DNA of 38,329 bases from [Eubacterium] saphenum (GCA_004555855.1 SFJQ01000005.1:1-38329); one strand, 5' to 3'. Positions 7,347 through 15,098 are shown, counted from the first letter of the stretch. Made by a program: numbers and translations. Notes: generated from the sequence alone by a model not told the origin.

Positions 7347-8611
7347 CAGATTGCCGAAAAGCCCTGCTCAAGGTCGGCGATGATGTCGTCAACGTTCTCC
7401 AAGCCAACCGACAGGCGAATCAACCCGCCGTCAATACCCGCAGCAACAAGCTGTTCATCGGAAAGCTGACGGTGCGTAGCGGACGCGGGGTGCAAAACAC
7501 AGGTTCTGATATCGGCAACGTGTACCTCGTTTGACGCGAGCTTCAGGCTGTCCATAAACTTCACTGCCGTGCTTCTTCCGCCCTTTATCGAGAACGAAAT
7601 TACGCCGCTTGTGCCGTTCGGGAGGTACTTTTTCGCAAGCTCGTGACCTTTGCTTCCCTCGAGCGCGGGATAAGTCACAAACTCGACTTTCCCCGTTGAC
7701 TTGATATACTGAGCAACCTTGAGCGCGTTCTCGCAGTACTGCTTCATACGAACCGCAAGCGTTTCCAGACCGAGGTTGAGCAGGAAGGACGAATTTGCCG
7801 CGGGATAGCAGCCGAAATCGCGCATAAGCTGCATTCTCGCCTTGACGATATAAGGCGCAAAAGCGTATTTTTCCGTGTAAACAATGCCATGATAGCTCTC
7901 GTCCGGCTCGGTCATACACGGGAACTTGCCGTTTGTCCAGTCGAACTTGCCGCTGTCCACGATAACGCCGCCGACCTGAATTGCGTGTCCGTCCATATAT
8001 TTTGAGGTGGAGTGGATAACGATATCCGCGCCCCACTCAAACGGTCTGCACAAAATCGGCGTTGCGAAGGTGTTGTCGATGATAAGCGGGACGCCGTGCG
8101 CGTGGGCAACCTTCGCCCACATCTCGATATCCAGCACCGTGAGCGCGGGATTTGCCAGCGTTTCCCCGAAAACAGCCTTTGTGTTCTCCTTGAACGCGGC
8201 AGAAAGCTGTTCCTCGGTAGCGTCGTGGTCAACGAAAATGCACTCGATTCCCATTTTCTTCAGCGTTGTGCCGAAAAGGTTGATTGTGCCGCCGTAAATC
8301 GACGCGGAAGCGATAAAGCTGTCGCCCGCCTCGCAAATATTGAGGATAGAAATGAGCGAAGCCGCCTGACCGCTGGACGTACACATAGCCGCAACTCCGC
8401 CCTCCAGCGCCGCTATTTTCTTCTCAACGCAGTCTGTTGTGGGATTCTCGAAGCGCGAGTAAATCAGGCTTTTCGTGGGGTCGTCAAAAACCGCCGCAAC
8501 CTCGTCCGTTGACTCATAAACATAAGTCGTGCTCTGAACAATCGGCATCACGCGCGGCTCGCCGTTTTTGGGAGTATAGCCTTCGTGCAGGCATTGTGTT
8601 TCAATTTTCAT
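7346..8611 (-). CDS. metY: O-acetylhomoserine sulfhydrylase / aminocarboxypropyltransferase
   Basis: A PLP-dependent Cys/Met-metabolism enzyme of 421 residues, expected to make homocysteine from O-acetylhomoserine and sulfide in the cytoplasm. The fold-type I landmarks are present: YSRFENPT (51-58), SSGQAA (79-84), IIDNTFATP with D179, and the cofactor lysine K204 in STSKYMDGH. Length and the HPASATHRQL segment near the C-terminus fit MetY rather than the shorter cystathionine enzymes, although sequence cannot fully exclude a related lyase. I choose ATG 8611 because AAGAGGTG sits correctly before it; a GTG three codons upstream overlaps that site. It lies 12 nt after hisC and overlaps ydcF by one base. 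Confidence 0.92.
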   Translation of the reverse strand: MKIETQCLHEGYTPKNGEPRVMPIVQSTTYVYESTDEVAAVFDDPTKSLIYSRFENPTTDCVEKKIAALEGGVAAMCTSSGQAASLISILNICEAGDSFIASASIYGGTINLFGTTLKKMGIECIFVDHDATEEQLSAAFKENTKAVFGETLANPALTVLDIEMWAKVAHAHGVPLIIDNTFATPILCRPFEWGADIVIHSTSKYMDGHAIQVGGVIVDSGKFDWTNGKFPCMTEPDESYHGIVYTEKYAFAPYIVKARMQLMRDFGCYPAANSSFLLNLGLETLAVRMKQYCENALKVAQYIKSTGKVEFVTYPALEGSKGHELAKKYLPNGTSGVISFSIKGGRSTAVKFMDSLKLASNEVHVADIRTCVLHPASATHRQLSDEQLVAAGIDGGLIRLSVGLENVDDIIADLEQGFSAI

Positions 8612-8623
8612 TTCGTCCACCTC

Positions 8624-9676
8624 TTATTTTATGTACTCTTTCAGCGCGTTCAAAAGCGCCTCTGTTTCCTCGTCCGTTCCGATTGAAATGCGAAGATGGT
8701 TGTCAATCCGCGGCTTGTTGAACCAGCGAACGTAGATGTCTTTTGATTTCAGGTACTTGAAAATCTCCTTTGCGGAGTATTTTTCGTGCGATGCAAAGAT
8801 GAAATTCGTGGAGCTGTCAGGGATTTTAAAGCCCATTTCGCGCATTATTTCCGTCAAATGCTCACGCGTTCTGATAACTTTTGCAATCGTTTCACGGAAG
8901 TACTTCTCGTCCTTTATCGAAGCAATTCCCGCAGTCTGCGCGACGCTGTCCACGGGGTAGCTGTTCACACTGTCCTTTGCGGCATAAATCGCGGCAATCG
9001 CGTCCTTGCTTCCCATCGCGTAACCAATACGCATTCCCGCCATAGAACGACTCTTGGAAAACGTCCGCGTGATGACGAGATTGTCGTACTCGCTGAGTAG
9101 CGGAATTGCCGTAATTCCGCCAAAATCCACATACGCCTCGTCCACGATAACCACAGAATCGCGGTTGTTGTCAAGGATAATCCGCAGAAAATCCAAGTCC
9201 CTGCCGATTGACGTCGGCGCGTTCGGATTAGCGATAACAACGCCGCCGTTTGCGCGCTTGTAGTCCTCGGGATTGATGTTGAAATCCGCGTCAACCCTTA
9301 TCTGCTCGAACGGAATACCCAGAATTGCGCACCAGACGGTGTTGAACGAGTATGTGATGTCGGGGAACAAAATCGGCTTCTTCGAGTTGAAAAACGCGCG
9401 AAAACATAGCGATAAAACATCGTCCGTGCCGTTTCCCGCGAACACGTTTTCGGGCTTCAAGCCGTGATACTCGGCGATGGTTTTCACAAGCTCCACAGCG
9501 TTTGCCGAGGGATATTTTTTGAGATTTGCACCGTCAAAATTGTTTATCGCCTTGATTGCCTCGGGGGACGGCGGGTACGGATTTTCGTTCGCGTTCATCT
9601 TGATAAAGTCCGTTTTGTTCGGCTGTTCACCCGCAACATAAGGCTCGATTTTTATAAGATTGTCTTTCCAGCTCAT
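8624..9676 (-). CDS. hisC: Histidinol-phosphate aminotransferase (HisC-type)
   Basis: A 350-residue PLP aminotransferase of the HisC family, which converts imidazole-acetol phosphate and glutamate to histidinol phosphate. Seen: the N-terminal NANENPYPPS segment, NPNAPT (150-155), VDEAYVDF with D179, TFSKSRSMAGMRIGY with PLP lysine K208 and R216, and the C-terminal LRISIGT arginine that binds the substrate carboxylate. No other his gene is nearby, so it could also serve as a general aromatic or phosphohydroxy-amino acid transaminase. ATG 9676 has a GGAGAAAAAAG site lying directly against the T-run of the hairpin at 9688-9718, leaving no room for a separate promoter. Confidence 0.9.
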   Translation of the reverse strand: MSWKDNLIKIEPYVAGEQPNKTDFIKMNANENPYPPSPEAIKAINNFDGANLKKYPSANAVELVKTIAEYHGLKPENVFAGNGTDDVLSLCFRAFFNSKKPILFPDITYSFNTVWCAILGIPFEQIRVDADFNINPEDYKRANGGVVIANPNAPTSIGRDLDFLRIILDNNRDSVVIVDEAYVDFGGITAIPLLSEYDNLVITRTFSKSRSMAGMRIGYAMGSKDAIAAIYAAKDSVNSYPVDSVAQTAGIASIKDEKYFRETIAKVIRTREHLTEIMREMGFKIPDSSTNFIFASHEKYSAKEIFKYLKSKDIYVRWFNKPRIDNHLRISIGTDEETEALLNALKEYIK

Positions 9677-9687
9677 CTTTTTTCTCC

Positions 9688-9718
9688 AAAAATTAACGCT
9701 CCGACAAAGCGGAGCGTT
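9688..9718 (-). terminator. Intrinsic terminator between the zinc-ribbon gene and hisC
   Basis: A perfect 9-bp stem (AACGCTCCG, 9695-9703, with 9710-9718) and a 6-nt loop are followed on the minus strand by AATTTTT. It lies 18 nt after the zinc-ribbon gene's stop. It may act as an attenuator for hisC, since the hisC ribosome site starts immediately after the T-run. Confidence 0.8.
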
Positions 9719-9736
9719 TTCAACAGTAATACCGCC

Positions 9737-10135
9737 TTAAAGCTCGTCAGGCTCGTCGTCAAGCTCGAAAACAAGCTTTTTTCCGCAGTTCGGGCAGTCC
9801 ATTCCGCCCTTTTGTGCCTGGTCGTAGTCGAAGCGGATTGTATTGTCGCAGTTGGGGCAGACGGTTTCATACATTTCGCCGACATCTTCCTCGATATCGT
9901 CGTCATAGTAATCCTCGTCGTAATCGTCCTCGCCGTAAATCTCGTCCTCAAGGTCGCAAACGCTCTCCTCAAGGTCGGTCATCACGCTTGCAACATCGTC
10001 AAGCTCCTCGTCAACCTCGTTGAGATTATCCGCAATATCGGTCAGGACATCAAGAATTGCATTGATAATCTCATCGTCCTTGTTAAGCCCCTTGCAGAGC
10101 CCTTTTATATAAGATACCTTTTCTCCGATTGTCAT
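9737..10135 (-). CDS. Small acidic protein with C-terminal zinc ribbon (CD1247 N-terminal-domain-like)
   Basis: A 132-residue protein of unknown function. Residues 1-60 are predicted helical (GEKVSYIKGLCKGL opening); about 66-90 is a very acidic Asp/Glu/Tyr linker; residues 93-117 hold a four-cysteine zinc ribbon, CPNC (C93, C96) and CPNC (C114, C117). This layout matches a clostridial family named after C. difficile CD1247; I recall the family by pattern and no role is established. ATG 10135 is chosen for the family-like start and the GAGGT site; the frame extends seven codons further without a better site. It follows efp by about 40 nt, ends at an intrinsic terminator, and is probably cotranscribed with efp. 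Confidence 0.8.
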   Translation of the reverse strand: MTIGEKVSYIKGLCKGLNKDDEIINAILDVLTDIADNLNEVDEELDDVASVMTDLEESVCDLEDEIYGEDDYDEDYYDDDIEEDVGEMYETVCPNCDNTIRFDYDQAQKGGMDCPNCGKKLVFELDDEPDEL

Positions 10136-10177
10136 AAAAATACCTCTTTTCAACAAACGAAAACTGCTTTTCGAAAA

Positions 10178-10738
10178 TTACTTTACGCGCTCCATATACT
10201 CGCCGGTTCTGGTGTCGATGCGAATCATTTCGCCCTCGTTGATGAACAGCGGAACGCGGATTTCTGCACCCGTTTCAAGAGTAGCGGGCTTGGTTGCGTT
10301 GGTAGCGGTGTTGCCTGCGAAACCGGGTTCGGTCGCGGTAACCTGAAGCTCGACAAAGTTCGGAGGCTCAACGCCGAAAACCTTGCCCTTGTAGGAAAGC
10401 ACCTTGCAAATCATATTCTCCTTAACGAACTTGAAGTTGTCGCCAACATCAGACGCGTTTACGGGAACATCCTCGTAGGTTTCCTGATCCATAAAGTGAT
10501 ACAGCTCGCCGTCTGCGTAGGTGAACTCCATGTCCTTTCTCTCGACAAAAGCTGTCGGGAACTTTGCGGACGGGTTGTAGGTCTTTTCAACAACCGAGCC
10601 TGTAATTACATTCTTGACCTTTGTGCGGACAAACGCTGCGCCCTTGCCGGGTTTAACGTGCTGGAACTCGATAATCTGCATTACGTTTCCGTCTTCCTCA
10701 AAAGTCATACCGTTCCTGAAATCTCCCGCTGTGATCAT
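10178..10738 (-). CDS. efp: Translation elongation factor P
   Basis: EF-P, which binds the ribosome between the P and E sites and relieves stalling at polyproline. It is 186 residues, the normal length, with three beta-barrel domains. The domain I loop HVKPGKG carries K32, the position modified in homologues. The C-terminal signature (FINEGEMIRIDTRTGEYMERVK, from residue 165) is typical. ATG 10738 follows a GGAGG ribosome site. It has its own consensus promoter at 10826-10854 and an untranslated leader of about 80 nt with two small hairpins (ACGGC/GCCGT and GCTC/GAGC). No recognised K32 modification enzyme is in this window. Confidence 0.98.
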   Translation of the reverse strand: MITAGDFRNGMTFEEDGNVMQIIEFQHVKPGKGAAFVRTKVKNVITGSVVEKTYNPSAKFPTAFVERKDMEFTYADGELYHFMDQETYEDVPVNASDVGDNFKFVKENMICKVLSYKGKVFGVEPPNFVELQVTATEPGFAGNTATNATKPATLETGAEIRVPLFINEGEMIRIDTRTGEYMERVK

Positions 10739-10825
10739 ACTAGCGAACCTCCAAATCTTTCATTCCACGCTCAAAAGAGCATAATTTTACGGCAAAGCCG
10801 TCCATTTACAGAATGTTACAGAATT

Positions 10826-10854
10826 ATTATACCACAATTTACACTTCTTGTCAA
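10826..10854 (-). promoter_or_regulatory. Sigma-A promoter for efp
   Basis: Full consensus: TTGACA (10849-10854), 17-bp spacer, TATAAT (10826-10831), with an extended TGG before the -10. It lies in the 154-bp gap between the M24-like gene and efp. Two copies of TTACAGAA (10806-10813 and 10816-10823, plus strand) overlap the start region. Confidence 0.93.
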
Positions 10855-10892
10855 CCGAATTTTCTATAACAACAAAAATTTTTACAAATTTC

Positions 10893-11945
10893 TCAAATGT
10901 GTACCAAATCTCTTGTCGCCGCCGTGAAATTCACGCAGCCGTCTGCCGTGAGCGCGCAGGTATCGGTGATTTTCACGCCGAAGCGCTCGGGCACTCTGAT
11001 ATCGCAGCCCACCGCGAGCGTCATTCCCGCTTTGAGCATCGCCCCGCTGTTCTCGCCGAGAAAAGGCGGCTCGGAAACGTCAATTCCGATACCGTGAGCA
11101 AAGCTGCCGCGGGCGAATTTCTCGACATTCCAAGCGTTCAGAGTAGCTCTGGCAACGCTGTCGGGAACATTCGAGCTAATCTCCGCGCGAAGCGTTTTCA
11201 GCCCGTCGAAAACCGCGCAGGAAACCGCATTGTAGGCGTCGTTCTGTTTTGAGGAAATCTCGCCGACTGCGACTGTTCGCGCCATTTTCGCGCAGTATCC
11301 GCCGACTCTCGCGCCAAATTCCATCAAAAGGAAATCGCCCTCGCGGATTTGCCGTGAACTCGGGTGCGCCTTTGCGTTGGCCGAATTTTCACCCGAAAGC
11401 GCCCTTGCAGAAAAAGCAGGCTCGTCCGCGCCGAACTCCACGAGAAAATAGTTGAGATAGGCGGCAATCTGTCGCTCGGTCATTCCCTTGCGCACCGTCA
11501 TAAGAAGCCGCTGATAAGCCTTATCGCAGACGGTTTGCGCCTTTTTCACGCACTTAATCTCATTTTCGTTCTTGATTGAACGCATTTTGAGCAGCGCCGC
11601 TGTAAGCTCGCCGCTTGTGATAAAATCCGCATAGTGGAGCGTGTTTTTCAGCAAATCCAGCTCCGCTACAGTTATCTTATCGTTCTCAATATACAGCCGT
11701 TTTATGCCGAATTTGATGAGAATGTCAAGAATTTGCTTTAAATTTGAAAGCGAGAAAACTATGAACCCCTCGGCGCTCACAAAAACGCCTTTTCCCACGA
11801 AAAGATAGCGCGTTTCCTTTGAAATAAGGGCAATCGCGCCGCTGATTTCCGTGCCGCAAAGATATCGAAGCGACTCCTCCGATGTCACGAGCGCCGCCGA
11901 ACGGTCATCGGGAAGAAAGCTCCCGAGCTGTTCCGCCGCGGTCAT
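10893..11945 (-). CDS. M24 (Xaa-Pro aminopeptidase-like) family protein lacking most metal ligands
   Basis: A 350-residue protein with the pita-bread fold of M24 peptidases: a creatinase-type N-terminal domain (about 1-120) and a C-terminal catalytic-type domain. Position (aroQ, this gene, efp) matches the Bacillus aroQ-yqhT-efp order, where yqhT encodes an M24 peptidase. Four of five expected dinuclear metal ligands are changed: Asp to E209 (MEFGA), Asp to K220 (GYCAKMART), Glu to G313 (AVGCDI), Glu to T327 (GVKITD). Only H284 in AHGIGID remains, and the usual second His of VHE is S291. It is therefore probably not an active metallopeptidase. The frame is intact and the DNA was checked at these sites. 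ATG 11945 overlaps the aroQ stop (ATGA), with GAGG upstream. Confidence 0.88.
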   Translation of the reverse strand: MTAAEQLGSFLPDDRSAALVTSEESLRYLCGTEISGAIALISKETRYLFVGKGVFVSAEGFIVFSLSNLKQILDILIKFGIKRLYIENDKITVAELDLLKNTLHYADFITSGELTAALLKMRSIKNENEIKCVKKAQTVCDKAYQRLLMTVRKGMTERQIAAYLNYFLVEFGADEPAFSARALSGENSANAKAHPSSRQIREGDFLLMEFGARVGGYCAKMARTVAVGEISSKQNDAYNAVSCAVFDGLKTLRAEISSNVPDSVARATLNAWNVEKFARGSFAHGIGIDVSEPPFLGENSGAMLKAGMTLAVGCDIRVPERFGVKITDTCALTADGCVNFTAATRDLVHI

Positions 11946-12382
11946 TTCTTCGCCTCGAAGATGTAGTCGAGCGCCTGTATCGCCAGCATATAGCTGTATT
12001 TCCCGAAGCCCGCGATGCTCCCCGCGCAAGCCGGCGCGATTACGCTCTTTTTGCGGAACTCGTCGCGGCTCGAGATATTGCTCAGGTGTACCTCTATAAC
12101 GGGAATTTTTATCGCGGCAATCGCGTCGTGAATAGCGTAGCTGTAATGCGTGTAAGCGCCCGCATTCAGCACAATTCCGGCGTAATCAAGCCGAGCGGCG
12201 TGAATGCTGTCGATAATGCTCCCCTCGCTGTTGCTCTGGAAGAACGAAAGCTCGTGCCCGAGACTTTGCGCGACCGCATAAAGCTCGTCGTTAATTGCTT
12301 TCAGCGACTCATCGCCGTAAATTGTCGGCTCACGCTCGCCGAGAAGATTTAAGTTCGGACCATTAATAACCAGAATTTTCAT
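11942..12382 (-). CDS. aroQ: Type II 3-dehydroquinate dehydratase
   Basis: Shikimate pathway enzyme that dehydrates 3-dehydroquinate to 3-dehydroshikimate, a dodecameric cytoplasmic type II dehydratase. It is 146 residues, as usual. Diagnostic motifs are ILVINGPNLNLLGEREPTIYG at the N-terminus (catalytic Arg and Tyr), NAGAYTHYSYAIHDAI in the middle, and EVHLSNISSRDEFR with the catalytic His. ATG 12382 has an AGGTGG ribosome site; six further codons upstream are open but lack one. Its stop overlaps the M24-like start by 4 nt, and the endonuclease IV-fold gene lies 14 nt upstream. Confidence 0.97.
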   Translation of the reverse strand: MKILVINGPNLNLLGEREPTIYGDESLKAINDELYAVAQSLGHELSFFQSNSEGSIIDSIHAARLDYAGIVLNAGAYTHYSYAIHDAIAAIKIPVIEVHLSNISSRDEFRKKSVIAPACAGSIAGFGKYSYMLAIQALDYIFEAKK

Positions 12383-12396
12383 AATTTTCCACCTTT

Positions 12397-13236
12397 TCAC
12401 AAACTATCGTAAAAACGCTTCATTTCAGCCGCGTCCTCAGCCTGCGTTCCGTCGCTCTCACAGATTATCGACGGCGAAAGCCCGCGCTGCTTTATTTCCT
12501 CAAGAAGCGGCTTGTAATCGGGACCGAAATGCTCGTCCGCAAACGTCAGGTGCTTTTTCTCGCCGCCCGCCGTGTACTCGATTTTGCTGAAATGAATGTG
12601 CATTTTCGACAATCTCTCGCGTCCCAGCGCATTCTCGATTAAATCGAGCATTTTCGCGTAATCGGCGCGCTCTTTTATCCCGCCGAGAGTGCGCGCGTTC
12701 AGATGCCCGAAATCAACAGTCGGCAAAAACCGCTCGTCCACCCCGCACAGCTCCAGAACCTCTTCGAGAGTGCCAAGCTGATTGATTTTTCCCATCGTTT
12801 CGGGGCAGATTATGATATCCGAAAGCCCGTTTTCGTCAAGCGTTTCCTGCGCCTTTTTCAGCGTTTGCTTCGCGAAATAAACAGCCTCCGCTCTCGTCAT
12901 CTTTGAGCAAGAGCCGCTGTGAACCACGATTTTCTGCGCTCCGACAGACTTTGCCGCCTTTGCCGACTCCAAGATATAGTTCACGCTGTTCAGGCGCTTT
13001 TCCTCTTCGGTTGACGAAAGCGAGATGAAATACGGCGCGTGGAGCGTGACGTAAATCCCGCTTTCCCGCGCGATTTCGGGCAGCTTTCTCACCGTGCCCT
13101 CCGATATCCTCACGCCGCGTCCGCACTCGATTTCATAGCCGTCAAGACCGAGTTCGCCGAGATAAGCCGGCAAATCCTCGGGGAATTTCCGCTTTCCCCA
13201 ACTCAGCGAGTTCCCACCCGGACCAAAAGTTATCAT
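12397..13236 (-). CDS. Endonuclease IV-like TIM-barrel protein (AP endonuclease 2 / sugar isomerase fold)
   Basis: A 279-residue TIM-barrel protein of the xylose isomerase-like/AP endonuclease family 2 fold. Metal-ligand positions of endonuclease IV appear in order: LHAPY, VHSGS, PETMG, VDFGHLN, MHIHFSK and ICESDG. This favours a deoxyribonuclease IV-type phosphodiesterase acting at abasic sites, although sugar isomerases share the fold. ATG 13236 overlaps the stop of yqeG (TGATG) and has GGAG nine bases upstream; a GTG one codon earlier is possible. It sits in a coupled run yqeG, this gene, aroQ, M24-like. The exact substrate is uncertain. Confidence 0.8.
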   Translation of the reverse strand: MITFGPGGNSLSWGKRKFPEDLPAYLGELGLDGYEIECGRGVRISEGTVRKLPEIARESGIYVTLHAPYFISLSSTEEEKRLNSVNYILESAKAAKSVGAQKIVVHSGSCSKMTRAEAVYFAKQTLKKAQETLDENGLSDIIICPETMGKINQLGTLEEVLELCGVDERFLPTVDFGHLNARTLGGIKERADYAKMLDLIENALGRERLSKMHIHFSKIEYTAGGEKKHLTFADEHFGPDYKPLLEEIKQRGLSPSIICESDGTQAEDAAEMKRFYDSL

Positions 13237-13736
13237 CACTTCAACTCCAAATTACTGTAATCTCTCTTGAAAACCAAGCTCTCCAAGCGCCTTTTCAGCT
13301 TGAACGTCCAGGTGTTTTCCAGATGAAACGGCTCTACAAGCACCGTCCGCACGCCTTTCAAATTCCCCGCCATAATATCGGTGAAAATCTGGTCGCCGAC
13401 AACCAGCGTTTCGGATTTTCCCGCGTTCATCGCTTTCATCGCGCGCGTTATCCCGAAAGTCAGCGGCTTCGCGCCGTTTGCTGTGAACGGAAGCCCGAGC
13501 TTTGCCGCAAGCGGAGCAACGCGCTTGTTTGTGTTGTTGGACACAACGCGCATCTTTATCCCAAGCGCCCTCATCTCGCAAAGCCACTCCGATACGCCAG
13601 CCTCGGCGCAGGGATTTCCGTGCATCGAAAGCGTGTTGTCCATATCGAGAACCAGCGCCGTGACGCCGTTTTTTTCGAGAAATTCCTTATTTATAGATAA
13701 AACGTTCTTCACATGGAACGTCGGTTTAAACAGCAT
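13236..13736 (-). CDS. yqeG: YqeG family HAD IIIA-type phosphatase
   Basis: A 166-residue HAD phosphatase of the YqeG family. Motif I is VLDMDNTL, motif II VVSNNTNKR, the motif III lysine is in NGAKPLTFG, and motif IV is VVGDQIFTDI. The opening FKPTFHVKNVLSI is typical of YqeG. In Bacillus, yqeG heads the cluster with aroE, yhbY, nadD, yqeK and rsfS; here it is separated from the rest by rpsU. Start ATG 13736 has a GGGTGA site. A hairpin at 13759-13781 lies between it and rpsU, so its expression probably depends on read-through from the rpsU promoter. The biological substrate is unknown. Confidence 0.93.
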   Translation of the reverse strand: MLFKPTFHVKNVLSINKEFLEKNGVTALVLDMDNTLSMHGNPCAEAGVSEWLCEMRALGIKMRVVSNNTNKRVAPLAAKLGLPFTANGAKPLTFGITRAMKAMNAGKSETLVVGDQIFTDIMAGNLKGVRTVLVEPFHLENTWTFKLKRRLESLVFKRDYSNLELK

Positions 13737-13758
13737 TAAATCACCCGTGACAGTATTA

Positions 13759-13781
13759 AAGCGGACATAATATGCCCGCTT
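13759..13781 (-). promoter_or_regulatory. Intergenic hairpin between rpsU and yqeG
   Basis: A near-perfect stem (AAGCGGGCATA on the minus strand against its complement, one G-U pair) with a very short loop and no strong U-tract. It could be an mRNA 3'-end stabiliser or a leaky terminator that lowers yqeG relative to rpsU. Confidence 0.5.
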
Positions 13782-13796
13782 CAACATTTGTTCTAA

Positions 13797-13970
13797 TCAA
13801 TACTTACGCTTGCGAGCAGCTTCGGACTTCTTCTTACGTTTTACCGAAGGCTTTTCGTAATGCTCTCTTTTACGAACTTCAGCAAGAACGCCGTCCCTTG
13901 CGCACGAACGCTTGAAACGCTTTAACGCGGTATCGAGCGATTCATTTTTGCCAAGACGAATTTCCGCCAT
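13797..13970 (-). CDS. rpsU: 30S ribosomal protein S21
   Basis: Ribosomal protein bS21, a small basic protein of the small-subunit platform. The 57-residue product runs from MAEIRLGKNESLDTALKRFK to a Lys/Arg-rich C-terminus, the normal S21 pattern and length. ATG 13970 is preceded by GGGGAGGG. It has its own full-consensus promoter at 14034-14062, and its leader contains a small TGCCG/CGGCA hairpin just before the ribosome site. The following genes yqeG, TIM-barrel, aroQ and M24-like are close and in the same direction. Confidence 0.97.
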   Translation of the reverse strand: MAEIRLGKNESLDTALKRFKRSCARDGVLAEVRKREHYEKPSVKRKKKSEAARKRKY

Positions 13971-14033
13971 CTATATTTCCCTCCCCTTGCCGAACGGCAC
14001 AGGCTATACTCCGTATAATAACAGTACTTTATC

Positions 14034-14062
14034 ATTATACATCATTCCCACAGATTTGTCAA
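14034..14062 (-). promoter_or_regulatory. Sigma-A promoter for rpsU
   Basis: TTGACA (14057-14062), 17-bp spacer, TATAAT (14034-14039): full consensus. It lies in the AT-rich gap after rsfS. Confidence 0.93.
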
Positions 14063-14154
14063 GATATATTTATCAAAAACACGAACTTTTTATTTTTTTG
14101 GTAATATCAGACAAATTCAACAGAAATTTTTCAGCAAAGACAACAATTTCCCGA

Positions 14155-14508
14155 TTACTTGTCCCACTCCGAGATATCCACAGGCTCGCCGTCAGCCCAG
14201 AGGTGCTCGAGCTGATAAAATTCGCGCGCTTCCTCGTGGAAAATGTGAACAACAACATCGATATAATCGAGCACAATCCAGTTGTTGCTCGGCGAACCGT
14301 CAATTCCCTTCGGTTTCACGCCCTTCTGCGCCAGCTGATACTCAACCTCGTCCGCAAGCGCCTTAACCTGCGTTGAGGATGTGCCGGACGCTATCACGAA
14401 ATAGTTCGCGAGAACCGTTATGTCCTTGACCTTGAGCGCAGTGATTTTTTCCGCTTTTTTGCTCGAAAGCGCCTTTACGGCAACTTCCAGTTCTTCAATA
14501 TCGTTCAT
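14155..14508 (-). CDS. rsfS: Ribosome silencing factor RsfS
   Basis: RsfS binds ribosomal protein L14 and blocks subunit joining, slowing translation in poor nutrient conditions. The 117-residue product shows the family core: ALSSKKAEKITALKVKD, NYFVIASGTSSTQVKALAD, the NWIVLDYIDVVVHIF strand and the REFYQLEHLWAD end. ATG 14508 has an AAGGAGA ribosome site and overlaps the yqeK stop by 4 nt (ATGA). It is the last gene of the rdgB-to-rsfS operon. Confidence 0.97.
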   Translation of the reverse strand: MNDIEELEVAVKALSSKKAEKITALKVKDITVLANYFVIASGTSSTQVKALADEVEYQLAQKGVKPKGIDGSPSNNWIVLDYIDVVVHIFHEEAREFYQLEHLWADGEPVDISEWDK

Positions 14509-15098
14509 AAGCTCTCCTTGTTTTTGTTGAATTTCAGGTAATAATTGTACGCCTCAAAAGTTGATACAGGCAGCAGCGCGCATTTTCCCGCAACGCTCTG
14601 TATCTGATAAATCAGCGCAATCGACATCGCTTTATCGATATCCTCGTAGCAATATTCCCGCATCTTTTCAACGCCCTTGTAGTCGCGCTCCTCGGATATC
14701 ATATCGCCGAGGTAGACTATTTTTTCCAGCAGCGTCATTCTCGCGCACCCAACCGTGTGGTAACGAATAGCGCCGATAATTTCGTCATCGTCAATCCCGA
14801 GCTTCTCGCGGACGTAATACCCGCCCGCAACGCCGTGCCAGAGCGCTTTTGACGCGATTTCCGCAGGGTCGGGATTAAGCCCGCTTTCCAGCGTGTACTG
14901 CTTTTGTCGGTCGGGCAAATCCTCTTTCATTATGTCGTGGAGCAGTCCCGCGAGATAGCACCGCTTCTTGTCCGCTCCAAAACGCTCCGCGAGCTTCCAG
15001 CACTCCTCGGCAACGTTCATACTGTGCCTGAATCGCTTTTTCGACAGCCGCGCTTCCAGCAGCCTTTCGTATTCGTCAAATTCTTCGTATCTGCTCAA
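14505..15098 (-). CDS. yqeK: YqeK family HD-domain hydrolase (diadenosine tetraphosphatase-type)
   Basis: A 197-residue HD-domain protein of the YqeK family, whose members hydrolyse Ap4A symmetrically to ADP. HD motifs are visible: RFRHSMNVAEEC (first His), AGLLHDIMKE (HD pair), LWHGVAGGYY and the RYHTVG segment. No ATG lies before the first conserved His, so I place the start at TTG 15098, which has GAGGAAC at good spacing and gives the expected length. The reading frame itself is open further upstream into the GNAT gene. It overlaps rsfS by 4 nt and follows the GNAT gene by 22 nt. The standard neighbours nadD and rsfS support the call. Confidence 0.9.
   Translation of the reverse strand: MSRYEEFDEYERLLEARLSKKRFRHSMNVAEECWKLAERFGADKKRCYLAGLLHDIMKEDLPDRQKQYTLESGLNPDPAEIASKALWHGVAGGYYVREKLGIDDDEIIGAIRYHTVGCARMTLLEKIVYLGDMISEERDYKGVEKMREYCYEDIDKAMSIALIYQIQSVAGKCALLPVSTFEAYNYYLKFNKNKESL

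Noticed and set aside
10158..10173. CGAAAA/TTTTCG hairpin between efp and the zinc-ribbon gene
   Set aside because: Only six mostly AT pairs and no T-run; too weak to call a terminator.
10806..10823. Direct repeat TTACAGAA twice near the efp transcription start
   Set aside because: Two 8-bp copies ten bases apart could be an operator, but one pair without a matching site elsewhere is not enough.
9464..10927. 487-codon plus-strand open frame across hisC start, zinc-ribbon gene and efp
   Set aside because: It crosses two promoters, a terminator and three well-supported minus-strand genes; no protein family is recognisable.
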